Shown: positions 23,378 through 32,732 of the stretch, one piece after another
How positions within the stretch are numbered: the first letter of the stretch is position 1
Layout: every line of letters begins with the position of its first letter
Notes under the pieces: model-generated
Databases searched by the model: none
Told to the model about the DNA's origin: nothing
What the model saw: only the letters and a program-made list of their open reading frames with translations
Position numbers and translations under genes: made by a program
Assembly (NCBI RefSeq): GCF_017355785.1
Contig: NZ_JAFEWE010000003.1
Coordinates: 1-64,000, forward strand
Reading direction: 5' to 3'
DNA length: 64,000 nucleotides
From: Desertivirga arenae
Lineage (GTDB): Bacteria; Bacteroidota; Bacteroidia; Sphingobacteriales; Sphingobacteriaceae

Positions 23378-23761
23378 ATGAATTACTCCATAATTGAAGA
23401 CTGGAAAAGGGAAGGAATAGTATTAAATGGGCCGGTAAACATCGATGAAATGGCGGATTGCGAACGGTTCCTTGACTTCAACTTTCCAAGGGACTTCAAG
23501 CAGTTTTACCTTCTTTGTAGTGGATTTGCTGAAGCAGTGATGGATTCGAAAATGCTGACCCTCTGGCCAATTATAAAAATCCAATGGGAGAACTGGGACC
23601 AGGCTTTTATTTCAGTAGCTGATTATAATGTAGGAAGTACGAATATAGGCTATATAAAAGGCAAGGAGGGTATTTATAGGGATTATGATGAAAAGAAGAT
23701 TTGTGACAGTTTTGATGAGTTTTTAGAGCACTGGCAAAAAGAAACGTTCGTGTATATTTAA
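23378..23761 (+). CDS. SMI1/KNR4 (SUKH) family protein, 127 aa
   Basis: A small soluble protein with the SUKH-fold pattern: 'DEMADCERFLDFNFPRDFKQFYLLCSG', then 'LTLWPIIKI' and the closing helix 'FDEFLEHWQ'. In bacteria most SUKH proteins are immunity proteins that neutralise polymorphic or contact-dependent toxins, and they often occur without the toxin nearby, as here. The ATG at 23378 is favoured over the upstream TTG at 23357. A 150-base piece of the same gene's 3' end is found 3.2 kb downstream. Confidence 0.78.
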   Translation: MNYSIIEDWKREGIVLNGPVNIDEMADCERFLDFNFPRDFKQFYLLCSGFAEAVMDSKMLTLWPIIKIQWENWDQAFISVADYNVGSTNIGYIKGKEGIYRDYDEKKICDSFDEFLEHWQKETFVYI

Positions 23762-23908
23762 AATACCCGTACTGTTTGCAGGATGCGGTCAATCAAAGAA
23801 CGTACGCCGTTTGTCGCGGAATTTTCTGCCGGTATCCTGCCTGTCCTGAATAAGAGAAAAGTTCCCTTGAAATCTCGCCTTTTATTCATTACAATTGTGT
23901 CATCACAC

Positions 23909-24472
23909 ATGAGGCCTGTCACAATAAGATACTGCACAACTATAAAAGATCCTTCTATAAGTAGAAGGCAGATCCTGGTAGGTATACAAGAGCTATTAGC
24001 AAGTAAAAAGCTTAAAATTGTTCATACAAGTGAAAGTGAGATAATCTACAAAGGAACCTCGCGCAGGTTTGTATCGAACCTTGACATATCGAGAAGCGTT
24101 GACAAAGGCGTATTTTATCTGGATGAAGCAGATTCAGGAGTGACTCTGGAATATCGAATATATATAAACAGCCTCATTTACTTCGGTATTATATCAGCGG
24201 TTTGGGCTGGGCTAGCAGCCTGGGCAGCAGGTCCTGCGCTACTGTTTCTCATCTTGGGTTTCGGACTAAATTTGGCAATAACTTATTCACTACATGAAGA
24301 CTTATTTCAAGAGATACTCGAGAAATTCAAACTACCTAAAGACGAAATAAGCAACGTTAAGGAATTCGAAGCTGGTTCGAAAAGGGTTAAGCAGGAAGCG
24401 GCGAAAATAACGTTAGCAGCACTTTTTTTCCTCTTAGTTATAATAGGGGTAATCGTTCTACTGCCTTTTTAG
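23909..24472 (+). CDS. hypothetical membrane protein, about 187 aa
   Basis: Not recognised. From the ATG at 23909 there is a soluble N-terminal domain of about 85 residues (RPVTIRYCTTIKD, YKGTSRRFVSNLDI), two close transmembrane helices (about 90-135), an intervening amphipathic region and a third hydrophobic segment at the very end (ITLAALFFLLVIIGVIVLLPF is beyond quote length; the last 18 residues are almost all hydrophobic). An in-frame ATG at 23783 is further upstream but would add an unrelated-looking basic segment. Confidence 0.55.
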   Translation: MRPVTIRYCTTIKDPSISRRQILVGIQELLASKKLKIVHTSESEIIYKGTSRRFVSNLDISRSVDKGVFYLDEADSGVTLEYRIYINSLIYFGIISAVWAGLAAWAAGPALLFLILGFGLNLAITYSLHEDLFQEILEKFKLPKDEISNVKEFEAGSKRVKQEAAKITLAALFFLLVIIGVIVLLPF

Positions 24473-24856
24473 TTACCCATTACCCTAGAATTAAACTCTA
24501 TCTGCGAAATTAATTCCAAGTGATGCTTTTCTGGACCTTTACTTAATCATTGTTGCATCAAACCTTCGGTTGTTTTTTAGACACAATGCTTGCCTAAGAG
24601 GTAGAAGTCAAGAAAAAATATAAGCTCATATATTTTTTCTTGTTGCATTTATCCTTTCTCTCCTCTAAATTTGATCATGCCTTTTCGCAATACCTTACCT
24701 TCCCAGGCTCGCCCTAAAGCCTTCGAACAGTAAATCCAGATTAGGTTAGAGTTTAGATTTTTACAGAAACAGCTTTGGATTATGAAAGCAAGGTTATCCT
24801 ATTTCTATAATCCACGAATTTGATTCTGTCATTAGTGGAAGACAATCGTAAATAAT
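24473..24856. other. 384-base intergenic region with a 13-base-arm inverted repeat
   Basis: No gene recognised. The main structure is a perfect inverted repeat, AAGAAAAAATATA/TATATTTTTTCTT (24610-24641), with a six-base loop. Its T-rich right arm would act as a plus-strand terminator for the membrane protein gene. Because the A/T-rich arms are symmetric it could terminate on both strands. Nothing else is evident. Confidence 0.55.
24610..24641. terminator. bidirectional terminator-like inverted repeat
   Basis: Arms AAGAAAAAATATA and TATATTTTTTCTT pair perfectly over 13 bases around AGCTCA. The stem itself includes the T tract, and it is followed by TGTTGC on the plus strand. Confidence 0.5.
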
Positions 24857-25786
24857 ATGCAAGAGAATTCGGAGAGCGTAATTTTAGAAGAACAGCTACA
24901 GGAACAACATGAAGGTAAGCGAAGAAAGCCCTGGATTGCATTTCTGCTATCGCTGATTACGCCTGGATTGGGCCAGGTTTATAATGGGCAAATAAAGAAA
25001 GGTGCGCTATTTTTAGGATTACTGTTTATACCCCTTTTGCTTGCCTCAATGATTAACCTCGTCCATACTTTCAATGGTTTCGTTGTATTGGCTGTTATCG
25101 AACTGTCCTTGCGACTCTATATCATTGTTGACAGTATCAAAGTTGCAAAGCAGCAGGACGACTTTGTTCCTCGAAGTTATAACAGATGGTATTACCATCT
25201 TGTATTCGCTATAGCTGTTTTAACCATTTTGCAGCTATTTCCCGCACACTCCATCCTTCGAGTTCACAGTTTTAAAATATCCACGGACTCTAATATACCG
25301 GTTTTGGAAACAAATGATATGGCCGTGGCTGATATGACAGCCTACCGGAACCGAAAGCCAGAGTATGGTGAGCTTGTTGCTTTTAATTCGCCTCAGGGCG
25401 GAGTATGTACATTCCGGGTTGTTGGACTTCCGGGTGATAAGATATACTATGATGGCAGCTTCTTAAGTATCAATAATAAAAAATGTCGAGTTGAGGATCT
25501 GGGTGAAAGACTAGTTGAGGGATGGCCTCTGAAGCAATATATTGAAGAGCTACCTAACGGATTTAAGCATCAGATTTTCCTATATAATGGCGATGACAGA
25601 GGTAAAAGGGAAACGAGGAGTTTAACTGTTCCTCCACATTCATATTACTTAATGGGAGATAGCAGGGACAATGCTCTGGACAGCCGGTTCATTGGGCCAA
25701 TTGCGGCTCCAGATATTTTAGGTCGGTTTTTATACACCTACTGGGGTAGAAGCTTTGACCGGATAAATGTTGATCTTACTAAGTGA
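24857..25786 (+). CDS. signal peptidase I-like protein with N-terminal TM2-like region, 309 aa
   Basis: The C-terminal half follows the S26 signal peptidase I fold: 'KISTDSNIPVL' aligns with the usual SGSMxPTL box (nucleophile Ser145 kept), 'VVGLPGDKI' with box D, and 'MGDSRDNALDSRFIGPI' with box E. The general base lysine, which normally precedes the Arg-Val-Val-Gly segment, is replaced by Phe186 (TFRVVG). The N-terminal 120 residues are a TM2-like hairpin (TPGLGQVYNGQIKKG) with further helices. So it has a SPase I fold with a missing dyad lysine; it may be inactive, or use another base. Position among immunity-like genes is unusual for a housekeeping signal peptidase. Confidence 0.72.
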   Translation: MQENSESVILEEQLQEQHEGKRRKPWIAFLLSLITPGLGQVYNGQIKKGALFLGLLFIPLLLASMINLVHTFNGFVVLAVIELSLRLYIIVDSIKVAKQQDDFVPRSYNRWYYHLVFAIAVLTILQLFPAHSILRVHSFKISTDSNIPVLETNDMAVADMTAYRNRKPEYGELVAFNSPQGGVCTFRVVGLPGDKIYYDGSFLSINNKKCRVEDLGERLVEGWPLKQYIEELPNGFKHQIFLYNGDDRGKRETRSLTVPPHSYYLMGDSRDNALDSRFIGPIAAPDILGRFLYTYWGRSFDRINVDLTK

Positions 25787-25911
25787 TCTTTTGTATTGAG
25801 TTTTTAAGACCATGGTTAGCCTTGCTCCATTTTAAATACAACTTGAAGGTGTAATAGAAGCATTACCGAGAGTGCAAGGAATTATTTTACAAACAATTAC
25901 ATAACAATACA

Positions 25912-26802
25912 TTGAGTTACGACCTATACTTTTATAAGAAAAAAGGCGCAAGCCTCACTGAGTCTGATATTTCTGAATATCTAAACGAAAATCTCGTTTC
26001 TACAAGCGAAAGCGATACACAATGGTTTGTAGAAGATGAAGACACGGAAGTATATTTTTCTTTTGATCTAAATGAACCCTTCGCAGAAACTGAAGATATT
26101 GCATTCTTTGATAGCTTTCCAGAATTTAGCAATACGAACTTCACATTTAAGCTCAACTATCTTAGGCCAGATTTCTTCGGTAAACCTTCGTTTGAATTCG
26201 TCGAAAGGTTCGTGAAAGACCTTGACCTTTTTGTTTTAAATCCTCAATCTACTGAAGATGATGAACATCCGGCAAAGCCACGGGAAAACGAGTTATATGA
26301 AAATTGGTCAGCAATTAACGCAAGGAATTCGCTAGATTATTTCCAAGAATATGATTTGGAATATTATCCTTTGGAGAAGTCAAATGATTTTTACGATTAC
26401 AATTATAATCGGTTTCGACTTCAGGAACAGTTGGGGGAGGCTTATTACGTTCCAAAGTTGTATCTTTTAAAGATGAAAACTGATGGCAAGATAATTACCG
26501 TTAGCTTTTGGTCAGAACATTTACCAGTTGTATTTCCACCCTCAGACTATTTTCTGATTACTAAAAAATACAGGCGATTATTTCGCGAGGTAGAAGAAAG
26601 CGGACTGATCAGTTCAGCGACATTTTACCAAAGGTTCGGAAGCTTTATCAGCGACTTTAATTTTAAGGGCTGCAAAATCCTACATCCGGATCAGGCGGAG
26701 AAAGCCAGCGACGTTTTTAATTCAACAAAAATTGAAATTCCAGCGGATGCTGTAGAAAGAGTTCAAATTGACAGATTAGTAAATATAAAGCCAGGTTTAT
26801 AA
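25912..26802 (+). CDS. hypothetical immunity-like protein, TTG start, 296 aa
   Basis: Not assigned to a family. The opening 'SYDLYFYKKKG' is typical of a group of Bacteroidota/Firmicutes immunity-type soluble proteins, followed by acidic and aromatic-rich segments (SESDTQWFVEDEDTEVYF, LNYLRPDFFG). No signal or membrane segment. TTG at 25912 is the only available early start; the gene sits between the SUKH gene and its duplicated tail. The immunity label is from composition and neighbours only. Confidence 0.5.
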   Translation: MSYDLYFYKKKGASLTESDISEYLNENLVSTSESDTQWFVEDEDTEVYFSFDLNEPFAETEDIAFFDSFPEFSNTNFTFKLNYLRPDFFGKPSFEFVERFVKDLDLFVLNPQSTEDDEHPAKPRENELYENWSAINARNSLDYFQEYDLEYYPLEKSNDFYDYNYNRFRLQEQLGEAYYVPKLYLLKMKTDGKIITVSFWSEHLPVVFPPSDYFLITKKYRRLFREVEESGLISSATFYQRFGSFISDFNFKGCKILHPDQAEKASDVFNSTKIEIPADAVERVQIDRLVNIKPGL

Positions 26803-26832
26803 AATGAGCTGAGATATCGTCAGAATCTTACT

Positions 26833-26982
26833 TCGGTAGCGGATCATAATATAAGAAGTACCAATATAGGGTATATAAAAGGCAAAGAGGGTATTTACAG
26901 GGACTATGATGAAAAGAAGATTTATGACAGCTTTGATAAGTTTTTAGAGCACTGGCAAAAGGAAACCCTCGTATATATCTAA
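26833..26982 (+). pseudogene. duplicated 3' end of the SMI1/KNR4 gene
   Basis: 150 bases encode 49 residues (SVADHNIRSTNIGYIKGKEG, continuing to LVYI and a stop) that repeat the last 49 residues of the SUKH gene ending at 23761: 43 of 49 residues agree, and by my count 132 of 150 bases. No start codon and no 5' half are present. The piece ends with the same TAA position, so it is a 3'-end copy, not a random insertion. Confidence 0.85.
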
Positions 26983-27035
26983 CTAAACGTTCGCTATTTA
27001 AATAGGGAATAGACACAGAAAGCAATAATCAATAA

Positions 27036-27695
27036 ATGAGATTCTGGAATATGATCAAACGTAAGCAGCAGGAGGATCAATCACACCAATATTCAGTAAC
27101 GAAAAAAGAGAGCGATTCTCCGTATAGTAACTCGTATGTAGACAATGGGATACCGGCACTGGAGGATGATATTATAGATCTTATTTATCAAAAGGACCTG
27201 AATAAAGATGTTGTTAATCAGTTCCTGCATTTCGGGGACGATTCAGATTGTGGTGGTTCTGGATGGTTTTTAAAGGAGGACTTAAATTTTCCTGGACCCT
27301 TTTATACAGCGGATTCGGATACTTGTGGTACAGGAATAATAGAAGCTCCGAACAACGTGATCTTTGACGAGCACTACAGGGAGTTTGTCATGATTCAACC
27401 AAGAAATAGACTTGAATTACTCCAGGTTTGGAATGCTGCTGCTGTTGAGGTTTTCGGCTCCTATTACTGTGACGGTAATAATTATTGGACGGTCGAATCT
27501 GTAAGAGAGTGGTGGTCAAATCGAGAAGATCTACTGGAGTTTTTAAAATATGATGATTTGATCAAGGCCAATTGCAACCAGGAAAAAAGGTATAAGTATT
27601 ACCTGGAGCACTTCGCTGAAATTGATTTGAGGAAATACTGCTTCTTTTTAGAAAATGGATTCTATCCGAAGGATCAAAAACTTCCTCATTTATAG
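27036..27695 (+). CDS. hypothetical cytoplasmic protein, 219 aa
   Basis: Not recognised. A soluble protein: a polar N-terminus, 'FLHFGDDSDCGGSGWFLKED' and 'DSDTCGTGIIEA' (two Cys-Gly pairs that might bind metal or form a pocket), 'VMIQPRNRLELLQVWNAAAV', and a C-terminal helical region. Length and orphan state fit an immunity-type or antitoxin-type protein, but no family could be named. The next gene starts within 30 bases and may be cotranscribed. Confidence 0.5.
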   Translation: MRFWNMIKRKQQEDQSHQYSVTKKESDSPYSNSYVDNGIPALEDDIIDLIYQKDLNKDVVNQFLHFGDDSDCGGSGWFLKEDLNFPGPFYTADSDTCGTGIIEAPNNVIFDEHYREFVMIQPRNRLELLQVWNAAAVEVFGSYYCDGNNYWTVESVREWWSNREDLLEFLKYDDLIKANCNQEKRYKYYLEHFAEIDLRKYCFFLENGFYPKDQKLPHL

Positions 27696-27722
27696 AGAAT
27701 GATAATTTACAATATAAAGAAG

Positions 27723-28205
27723 ATGAAGCGGACTGGGAATATTCTTGTGGTTGCCTTATCCGTTCTTTTCTCTGGCTGTAACCGGGTTAAGGTCACCAAA
27801 GAAATAATTCTGATACCACAAAATTTCCAGGGACATATCCTTGTTATCTACCACCAAAAAAATGGTGTGGAGGACAGCATAGTGAACAGGTCAATCATTT
27901 ATAAAATCCCTGCCGACGGGGTATTGCTGGTAAAGGGGGAAATGTATTCCACCAATTTGATGTTGAATGAATATTATTATTACGACCTCAAAACGATGAA
28001 GAAAGAGCAACTGTGTAGTAATTTCAATACAAAAACGAAAAATTGTATTGCAAAAGTTTATAACCACGTAGCCGGACAATACCAGGAGAAGTTGGACTCC
28101 GAGCTTTTCGATTATTCTAACATAGTAGTTGGAACGGAAGTCGTAAAACAAGAGTTTGATCCGGAACGAATTCCTCTTCTTGTCAAAAGGAAGACATTGA
28201 AGTGA
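27723..28205 (+). CDS. DUF6843-type lipoprotein, about 160 aa
   Basis: The ATG at 27723 gives a lipoprotein signal with lipobox FSGC (Cys19). The mature N-terminus 'EIILIPQNFQGHILVIYHQK' fits the DUF6843 opening (a beta strand with 'iP..y.G.v.iiy'), and 'SIIYKIPADGVLLVKGEMYS' the second element. Bacteroidota lipoproteins of this kind are of unknown function. Assignment by resemblance. Confidence 0.6.
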   Translation: MKRTGNILVVALSVLFSGCNRVKVTKEIILIPQNFQGHILVIYHQKNGVEDSIVNRSIIYKIPADGVLLVKGEMYSTNLMLNEYYYYDLKTMKKEQLCSNFNTKTKNCIAKVYNHVAGQYQEKLDSELFDYSNIVVGTEVVKQEFDPERIPLLVKRKTLK

Positions 28206-28417
28206 AGCAAGGAACAACTAACAGAAACTAACCTAAAGCACGAAGCAATATAGTCGGTACATTTTAAGGAATTCTCTCTATTCTGCGCCAATCCCAGAAA
28301 GGTGAGAAGTGAAAGGAGAAAGGTTAATTGAACGCATTTAGTGAACCCCTATAAGGTTTTACAGCGTTAAGGCAGTAATTTTTACAGTACTCATTTATCT
28401 TACTAATGCTCATATTT

Positions 28418-28430
28418 TTAGTATTACTAA
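28418..28430. promoter_or_regulatory. palindromic operator candidate TTAGTA-T-TACTAA
   Basis: Perfect six-base arms around one base. It lies about 40 bases upstream of the second palindrome. Confidence 0.5.
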
Positions 28431-28470
28431 TACCTGAACTCTAAAAATCTTCGCAATTCATTTTAAAATA

Positions 28471-28493
28471 CTAAAAATTTTAGCATACATTTG
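28471..28493 (+). promoter_or_regulatory. operator CTAAAAATTTTAG next to the -7 box TACATTTG
   Basis: The six-base arms CTAAAA and TTTTAG are perfect around a central A. The -7 box TACATTTG starts three bases later, so the operator lies in the promoter spacer. The upstream TTTG-type box is weak (TTTTAAA). Confidence 0.55.
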
Positions 28494-28543
28494 CTTTATC
28501 ATTTAAGGGGCAGTCGCCGCCGGTATTGTATAAAGCAAAGAGT

Positions 28544-29719
28544 ATGGAAAAAGTAAATAGATCAATAGTGCATTTCGACCTTGACACTTTTTTCGTTTCC
28601 GTTGAGGTTCTGAAAGATTCTGGGTTGAAAGGAAAACCTGTTGCCGTGGGTGGCGAGGGGGATCGGGGGGTGGTGGCTTCCTGTTCGTATGAAGCCAGGA
28701 AGTTTGGAGTGCGAAGTGGAATGTCTATGAAGCTGGCTCGTGCGCTTTGTCCTCAAATGATTACTCGTCGCGGAGATTTTGATTCTTATTCCCGCAAATC
28801 AGAGGAGATAACTGCCATCATCCGTGAGAAGGTTCCGGTGGTGGAAAAGGCTTCGATCGACGAGCATTACCTGGACCTCACGGGTTTCGACAAGTTCTTT
28901 GGCTGTTATAAATACACCATGGAGCTGCGGGACAGGATTCTCAAGGAGTCGGGACTGCCAATTTCCTTTGGTTTGTCGATCAATAAATTAGTAAGTAAAG
29001 TTGCCACCGGCGTGGGAAAACCCCTTGGAAAGATCCAGGTGGAAACCGGCATGGAGCGCAGTTTCTTCTCCCCCTTGCCTGTAAAAAAGATACCGGGAGT
29101 AGGACAGGAGACTTCCAAACAACTGGCTGTAATGGGTATCAGTCGCATCAAAGACGTATACCAGCTAAACCCTGAGCTTCTGCAAGCAACGTTTGGAAAG
29201 AACGGTCTGGTGCTCTGGAATAGGGCAAACGCAGTAGATGACAGTCCCGTTGTAGAATACAGCGAACAGAAATCGATGAGTCACGAGGAAACCTTTGGCG
29301 TTGATACCACCAGCATGGAAGACCTTCGAACCTCTATTCTTAATATGGTTACCAAGCTTGCATTTGATCTTCGCGATCAGGGGAAACTGACCACCTGTGT
29401 TACCGTTAAGATCCGATATTCGGATTTTGAGACCTTTACCAAGCAGGGAAGGATTAAGGCTACCGCAATAGATGATGAACTGGCGGAAAAAGCCTGGGAG
29501 CTTTTTACCGGTCTTTACGAGCGTAGGATGCTGGTTCGTCTTATTGGAGTTAAATTTAGTTACCTGGTTTCGGCAGGGTATCAGATCGATCTTTTTTCTG
29601 ACAGCACTACCCAGATCGATCTTTATAATGCGATGGATACTATCCGTAAAAGATTTGGATCTGACTCGATTTTAAAGGCCCGAGCGTTACAGGCTCCGGT
29701 GCGTATTTTTGCTCGTTGA
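28544..29719 (+). CDS. dinB: DNA polymerase IV (Y-family), 391 aa
   Basis: A Y-family translesion polymerase. Active-site elements are 'HFDLDTFFVSVEVL' (catalytic Asp), 'SIDEHYLDLTG' (S-x-D-E), and thumb elements 'SKVATGVGKPLGKIQ' and 'KKIPGVGQETSKQL' (helix-hairpin-helix). Length is complete, with the little-finger domain in the last third. The ATG at 28544 is favoured over a TTG six codons earlier. Next to a DnaE-like gene and SRAP, it forms the typical SOS mutagenesis operon of Bacteroidota. Confidence 0.92.
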   Translation: MEKVNRSIVHFDLDTFFVSVEVLKDSGLKGKPVAVGGEGDRGVVASCSYEARKFGVRSGMSMKLARALCPQMITRRGDFDSYSRKSEEITAIIREKVPVVEKASIDEHYLDLTGFDKFFGCYKYTMELRDRILKESGLPISFGLSINKLVSKVATGVGKPLGKIQVETGMERSFFSPLPVKKIPGVGQETSKQLAVMGISRIKDVYQLNPELLQATFGKNGLVLWNRANAVDDSPVVEYSEQKSMSHEETFGVDTTSMEDLRTSILNMVTKLAFDLRDQGKLTTCVTVKIRYSDFETFTKQGRIKATAIDDELAEKAWELFTGLYERRMLVRLIGVKFSYLVSAGYQIDLFSDSTTQIDLYNAMDTIRKRFGSDSILKARALQAPVRIFAR

Positions 29720-29739
29720 ACAGGTAGGAGGGTCCGGGT

Positions 29740-32690
29740 ATGCTGCTTAATGTTCATAGTAATTACAGTCTTCAATATGGCACTATTGGAATTGCTGAGC
29801 TGGTGAATCATCTTATTTTAAATGGGTATGAAAGTGCTGTTCTAACAGACATCAATAATACCAGCGCTGCGCTTGATTTTATTCGTGAGTGTCAGGCGAA
29901 GAACTTCCACGGCTTGGCCGGGGCGGAGTTCAGGAACGAGGATGAACTCCTCTTCATTGCCATCGCTAAGAACAATGCCGGTTTCCGGGAGATCAATGAA
30001 TACCTTACCAAATACAACGTAGCAAAGGAAGCCTTTCCTGCGGTAGCGCCTGCCTGGGAGCATGTGTTTGTCGTATATCCTTTCAGAGTGGATGCCACGA
30101 ACTTGCGGGAGAATGAATACATCGGGATAAGGCCCCGCGAGTTGAATAAACTTTACGCCAGAAGCCGGGCCTTTATCGACAGGCTGGTTATCCTTAGTCC
30201 CGTTACCTTTCTGAAGTCCGAGGATTTTGAGTTGCATTGCCAGTTGAGTGCTATCAGACATAATGCTTTACTTTCTCAGTTGAAGGATACTCAGAAGGCC
30301 AGACCTGAAGAATTACTTGAGCCCATTGATTCTATCATCACTCAATATAAGGCGTATCCAAAAATAATCATTAATACCTTTGGCTTACTGGAACGCTGCC
30401 GCTTCGACTTCGACTTCGAGAGCTGTAAGAACAAGAGGACCTTTACTCAGAGTCGTTATACGGATCGTTTACTGCTGGAGAAGTATGCTGTGGAAGGTTG
30501 TTACCAGCGCTATGGCAAGGGGAATAGGCAGGCGATAGACCGGGTAAGGAAGGAACTGGAGGTGATTGATAAACTTGGTTTCTCTGCCTACTTTCTGATC
30601 ACCCATGATGTGGTGAGTTATTCGTTGCGCAGGGGCTTTTACCATGTGGGACGAGGCTCGGGTGCGAATAGTATTGTTGCCTATTGTTTGCGCATTACGG
30701 ATGTTTGTCCCCTGGAACTCGACTTATACTTTGAGCGGTTCCTGAATCCGAAAAGAAAAGCTCCGCCCGACTTTGATCTCGACTTCTCCTGGAAGGAACG
30801 GGATGAGATCTTCGACTATATCTTCAAACGTTACGATCCCGCCCATACGGCTTTGATTGGTGCCATGACCACCTTTCAGGATCGCAGTATCATCCGCGAA
30901 CTGGGTAAGGTATATGGATTGCCGAAACGGGAGATCGACCTGATGATTGAAGCACCTGCAACCATCTCCAACGATAATAGGATCGCTAGAAAGATCTTGA
31001 GCTCCTTTGAGCGTATCAGTGATTTCCCGCACAACCGTACGATACATGCGGGGGAATTCTCATATCTGAACTTCCTTTATCGGAATATACGGCGATGGAT
31101 ATGCCTCCGAAGGGATTGCTCACTACTCAGTTTGATATGTATACCGCAGAGGCTATCGGCTTTGAAAAGTTGGATGTGCTGTCGCAAAGGGGAATTGGTC
31201 ATATCGGCGAAGCGGTAGAGATCATCAAACAGAATACAGGTCGTGTATTAGACATTCATAACATTCCGGCTATTAAGCAGGATTTGAAGGTGGCGCAGCA
31301 GCTAAAGAGTGGTGATAGCATTGGCTGCTTTTATATTGAGTCGCCGGCCATGCGCGGCATTCTCAAGAAACTGCAATGCAGCGACTACATTACGCTGGTT
31401 GCCGCCTCCAGTATTATTCGTCCTGGTGTAGGATCCAGCGGCATGATGGACGAGTATATCCGGCGCTTCCATAAGCCTGAGGACGTGCACTATGCGCATC
31501 CGGTGCTGAAGGAACAGTTGAGCGAGACCTTTGGCGTGATGATCTACCAGGAGGATGTGTTGAAGGTGGCTCACCATTATGCCGGTCTTGACCTTGCAGA
31601 GGCGGATGTGTTAAGGCGTTTAATGTCTGGGAAGAACCGTGGAGCGCATCACTTGAAAGACATTGAGAATAAGTTTTTCTCGAAGAGTAAGGAGCTTGGG
31701 CGACCGGAAGAGGTGACTAATGAATTATGGCGGCAGATTTCCAGCTTCGCCGGTTATTCTTTCTCTAAGGCCCATTCCGCAAGTTATGCGGTAGAGAGCT
31801 ATCAGAGCCTTTACCTGAAAGCCTGCTATCCGAATGAATTTATGGTGGCGGTGCTAAATAATGAAGGAGGCTTCTACTCGCGCTGGCTCTATGTCGCTGA
31901 GGCCCGGAAATCGGGAGCAAGGGTGCATTTGCCTTGTGTGAATAACAGTCAGCTACTTACCTGCATAAAGGGTATGGATATTTACCTGGGCTTGAACATG
32001 ATTCAGAAGCTGGAGAGTAAGGTGATCGATTTGCTCCTGACGAACCGCCAGGAGCAGGGACAATATGAAAGTCTGGACGACCTGGTTGAGCGTACGGGGC
32101 TGAGCCTGGAGCAGGTAGTTATACTTATCCGTTCTGGAGCCATGAAGTTTACTGGAAAGAATAAAAAGACCTTAATGTGGCTGGCGAATGTCCTTTTCGA
32201 AAAGCGGAACAGGCTTAAAAATAAGGTACAGCACGACCGGCCTCTGCTACGGCAGGCAAGCAAAGAGATTAGCATTCCAGCCTTTCCGGTCTTCGACGAA
32301 GAGGATTTCTTTGACGAAATGGAATTCCTGCATTTCTCTGTTTCTTTGTCGCCTTTCCATATGCTTAAAACATCCTACCGAGGAGATGTAGAAGCACGTG
32401 AGCTAATGAGGTATATTGGCCAAACAGTCAAGCTGGTAGGCCTGTATGTAACTATGAAACCTACAAGAACAAAAAAGGGCGAAACGATGGCCTTTGGAAC
32501 TTTCCTGGATGCTCAGGGATCATTTTTTGACACCGTTCACTTTCCCAATTGTTTAAAGCAGTATCCCTTTGAGAAGTCGGGCTTGTACCTGATCCTGGGG
32601 AAGGTAACGGAGAGTTTCGGCTTTCCAACGATCACCGTAGAAAAGATGGCGAAGTTGCCGATACGGCCTGATCCTCGTTTTACGGATTAG
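29740..32690 (+). pseudogene. dnaE2: error-prone DnaE-type polymerase III alpha subunit, split by a one-base frameshift
   Basis: Two frames together encode a whole C-family polymerase of about 983 residues. The first gives a PHP-type N-terminus (VHSNYSL, LTDINN) and the palm ('HVGRGSGANSIVAYCLRITD', 'PDFDLDFSWKERDEIFDYI'); the second continues with 'PPKGLLTTQFDMYTAEAIG' up to the OB domain. Between them, 'DFPHNRTIHAG' is followed by a frame change: five G (31050-31054) where six would read GGILIS and on to 'YTAMDMPPKG'. A single missing G explains all. Either the gene is broken or the base is missed by sequencing. AGGAGG precedes the start. Confidence 0.85.
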
Positions 32691-32732
32691 GCTTGTAGGA
32701 ACACAATAATTTTGATTAATTAGAAAGCTGAA

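Larger units (their letters stand above)
28206..28543. promoter_or_regulatory. regulatory region of the mutagenesis operon with two palindromic operators
   Basis: A 338-base gene-free stretch. It contains TTAGTA-T-TACTAA (28418-28430) and CTAAAAATTTTAG (28471-28483). The second adjoins TACATTTG (28486-28493), a good -7 box, so a repressor bound there would block the dinB promoter. Such paired palindromes fit a LexA/S24-type control of Y-family polymerase operons, but no repressor gene is next to them. Confidence 0.6.

Noticed and set aside
30130-30600. A second frameshift in the DnaE-type gene
   Set aside because: The first frame is continuous from the start to 31050 with conserved motifs; only the single G-run shift is needed.
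30724-31047. Minus-strand frame within the DnaE-type gene
   Set aside because: Antisense shadow; the plus strand encodes conserved polymerase motifs there.
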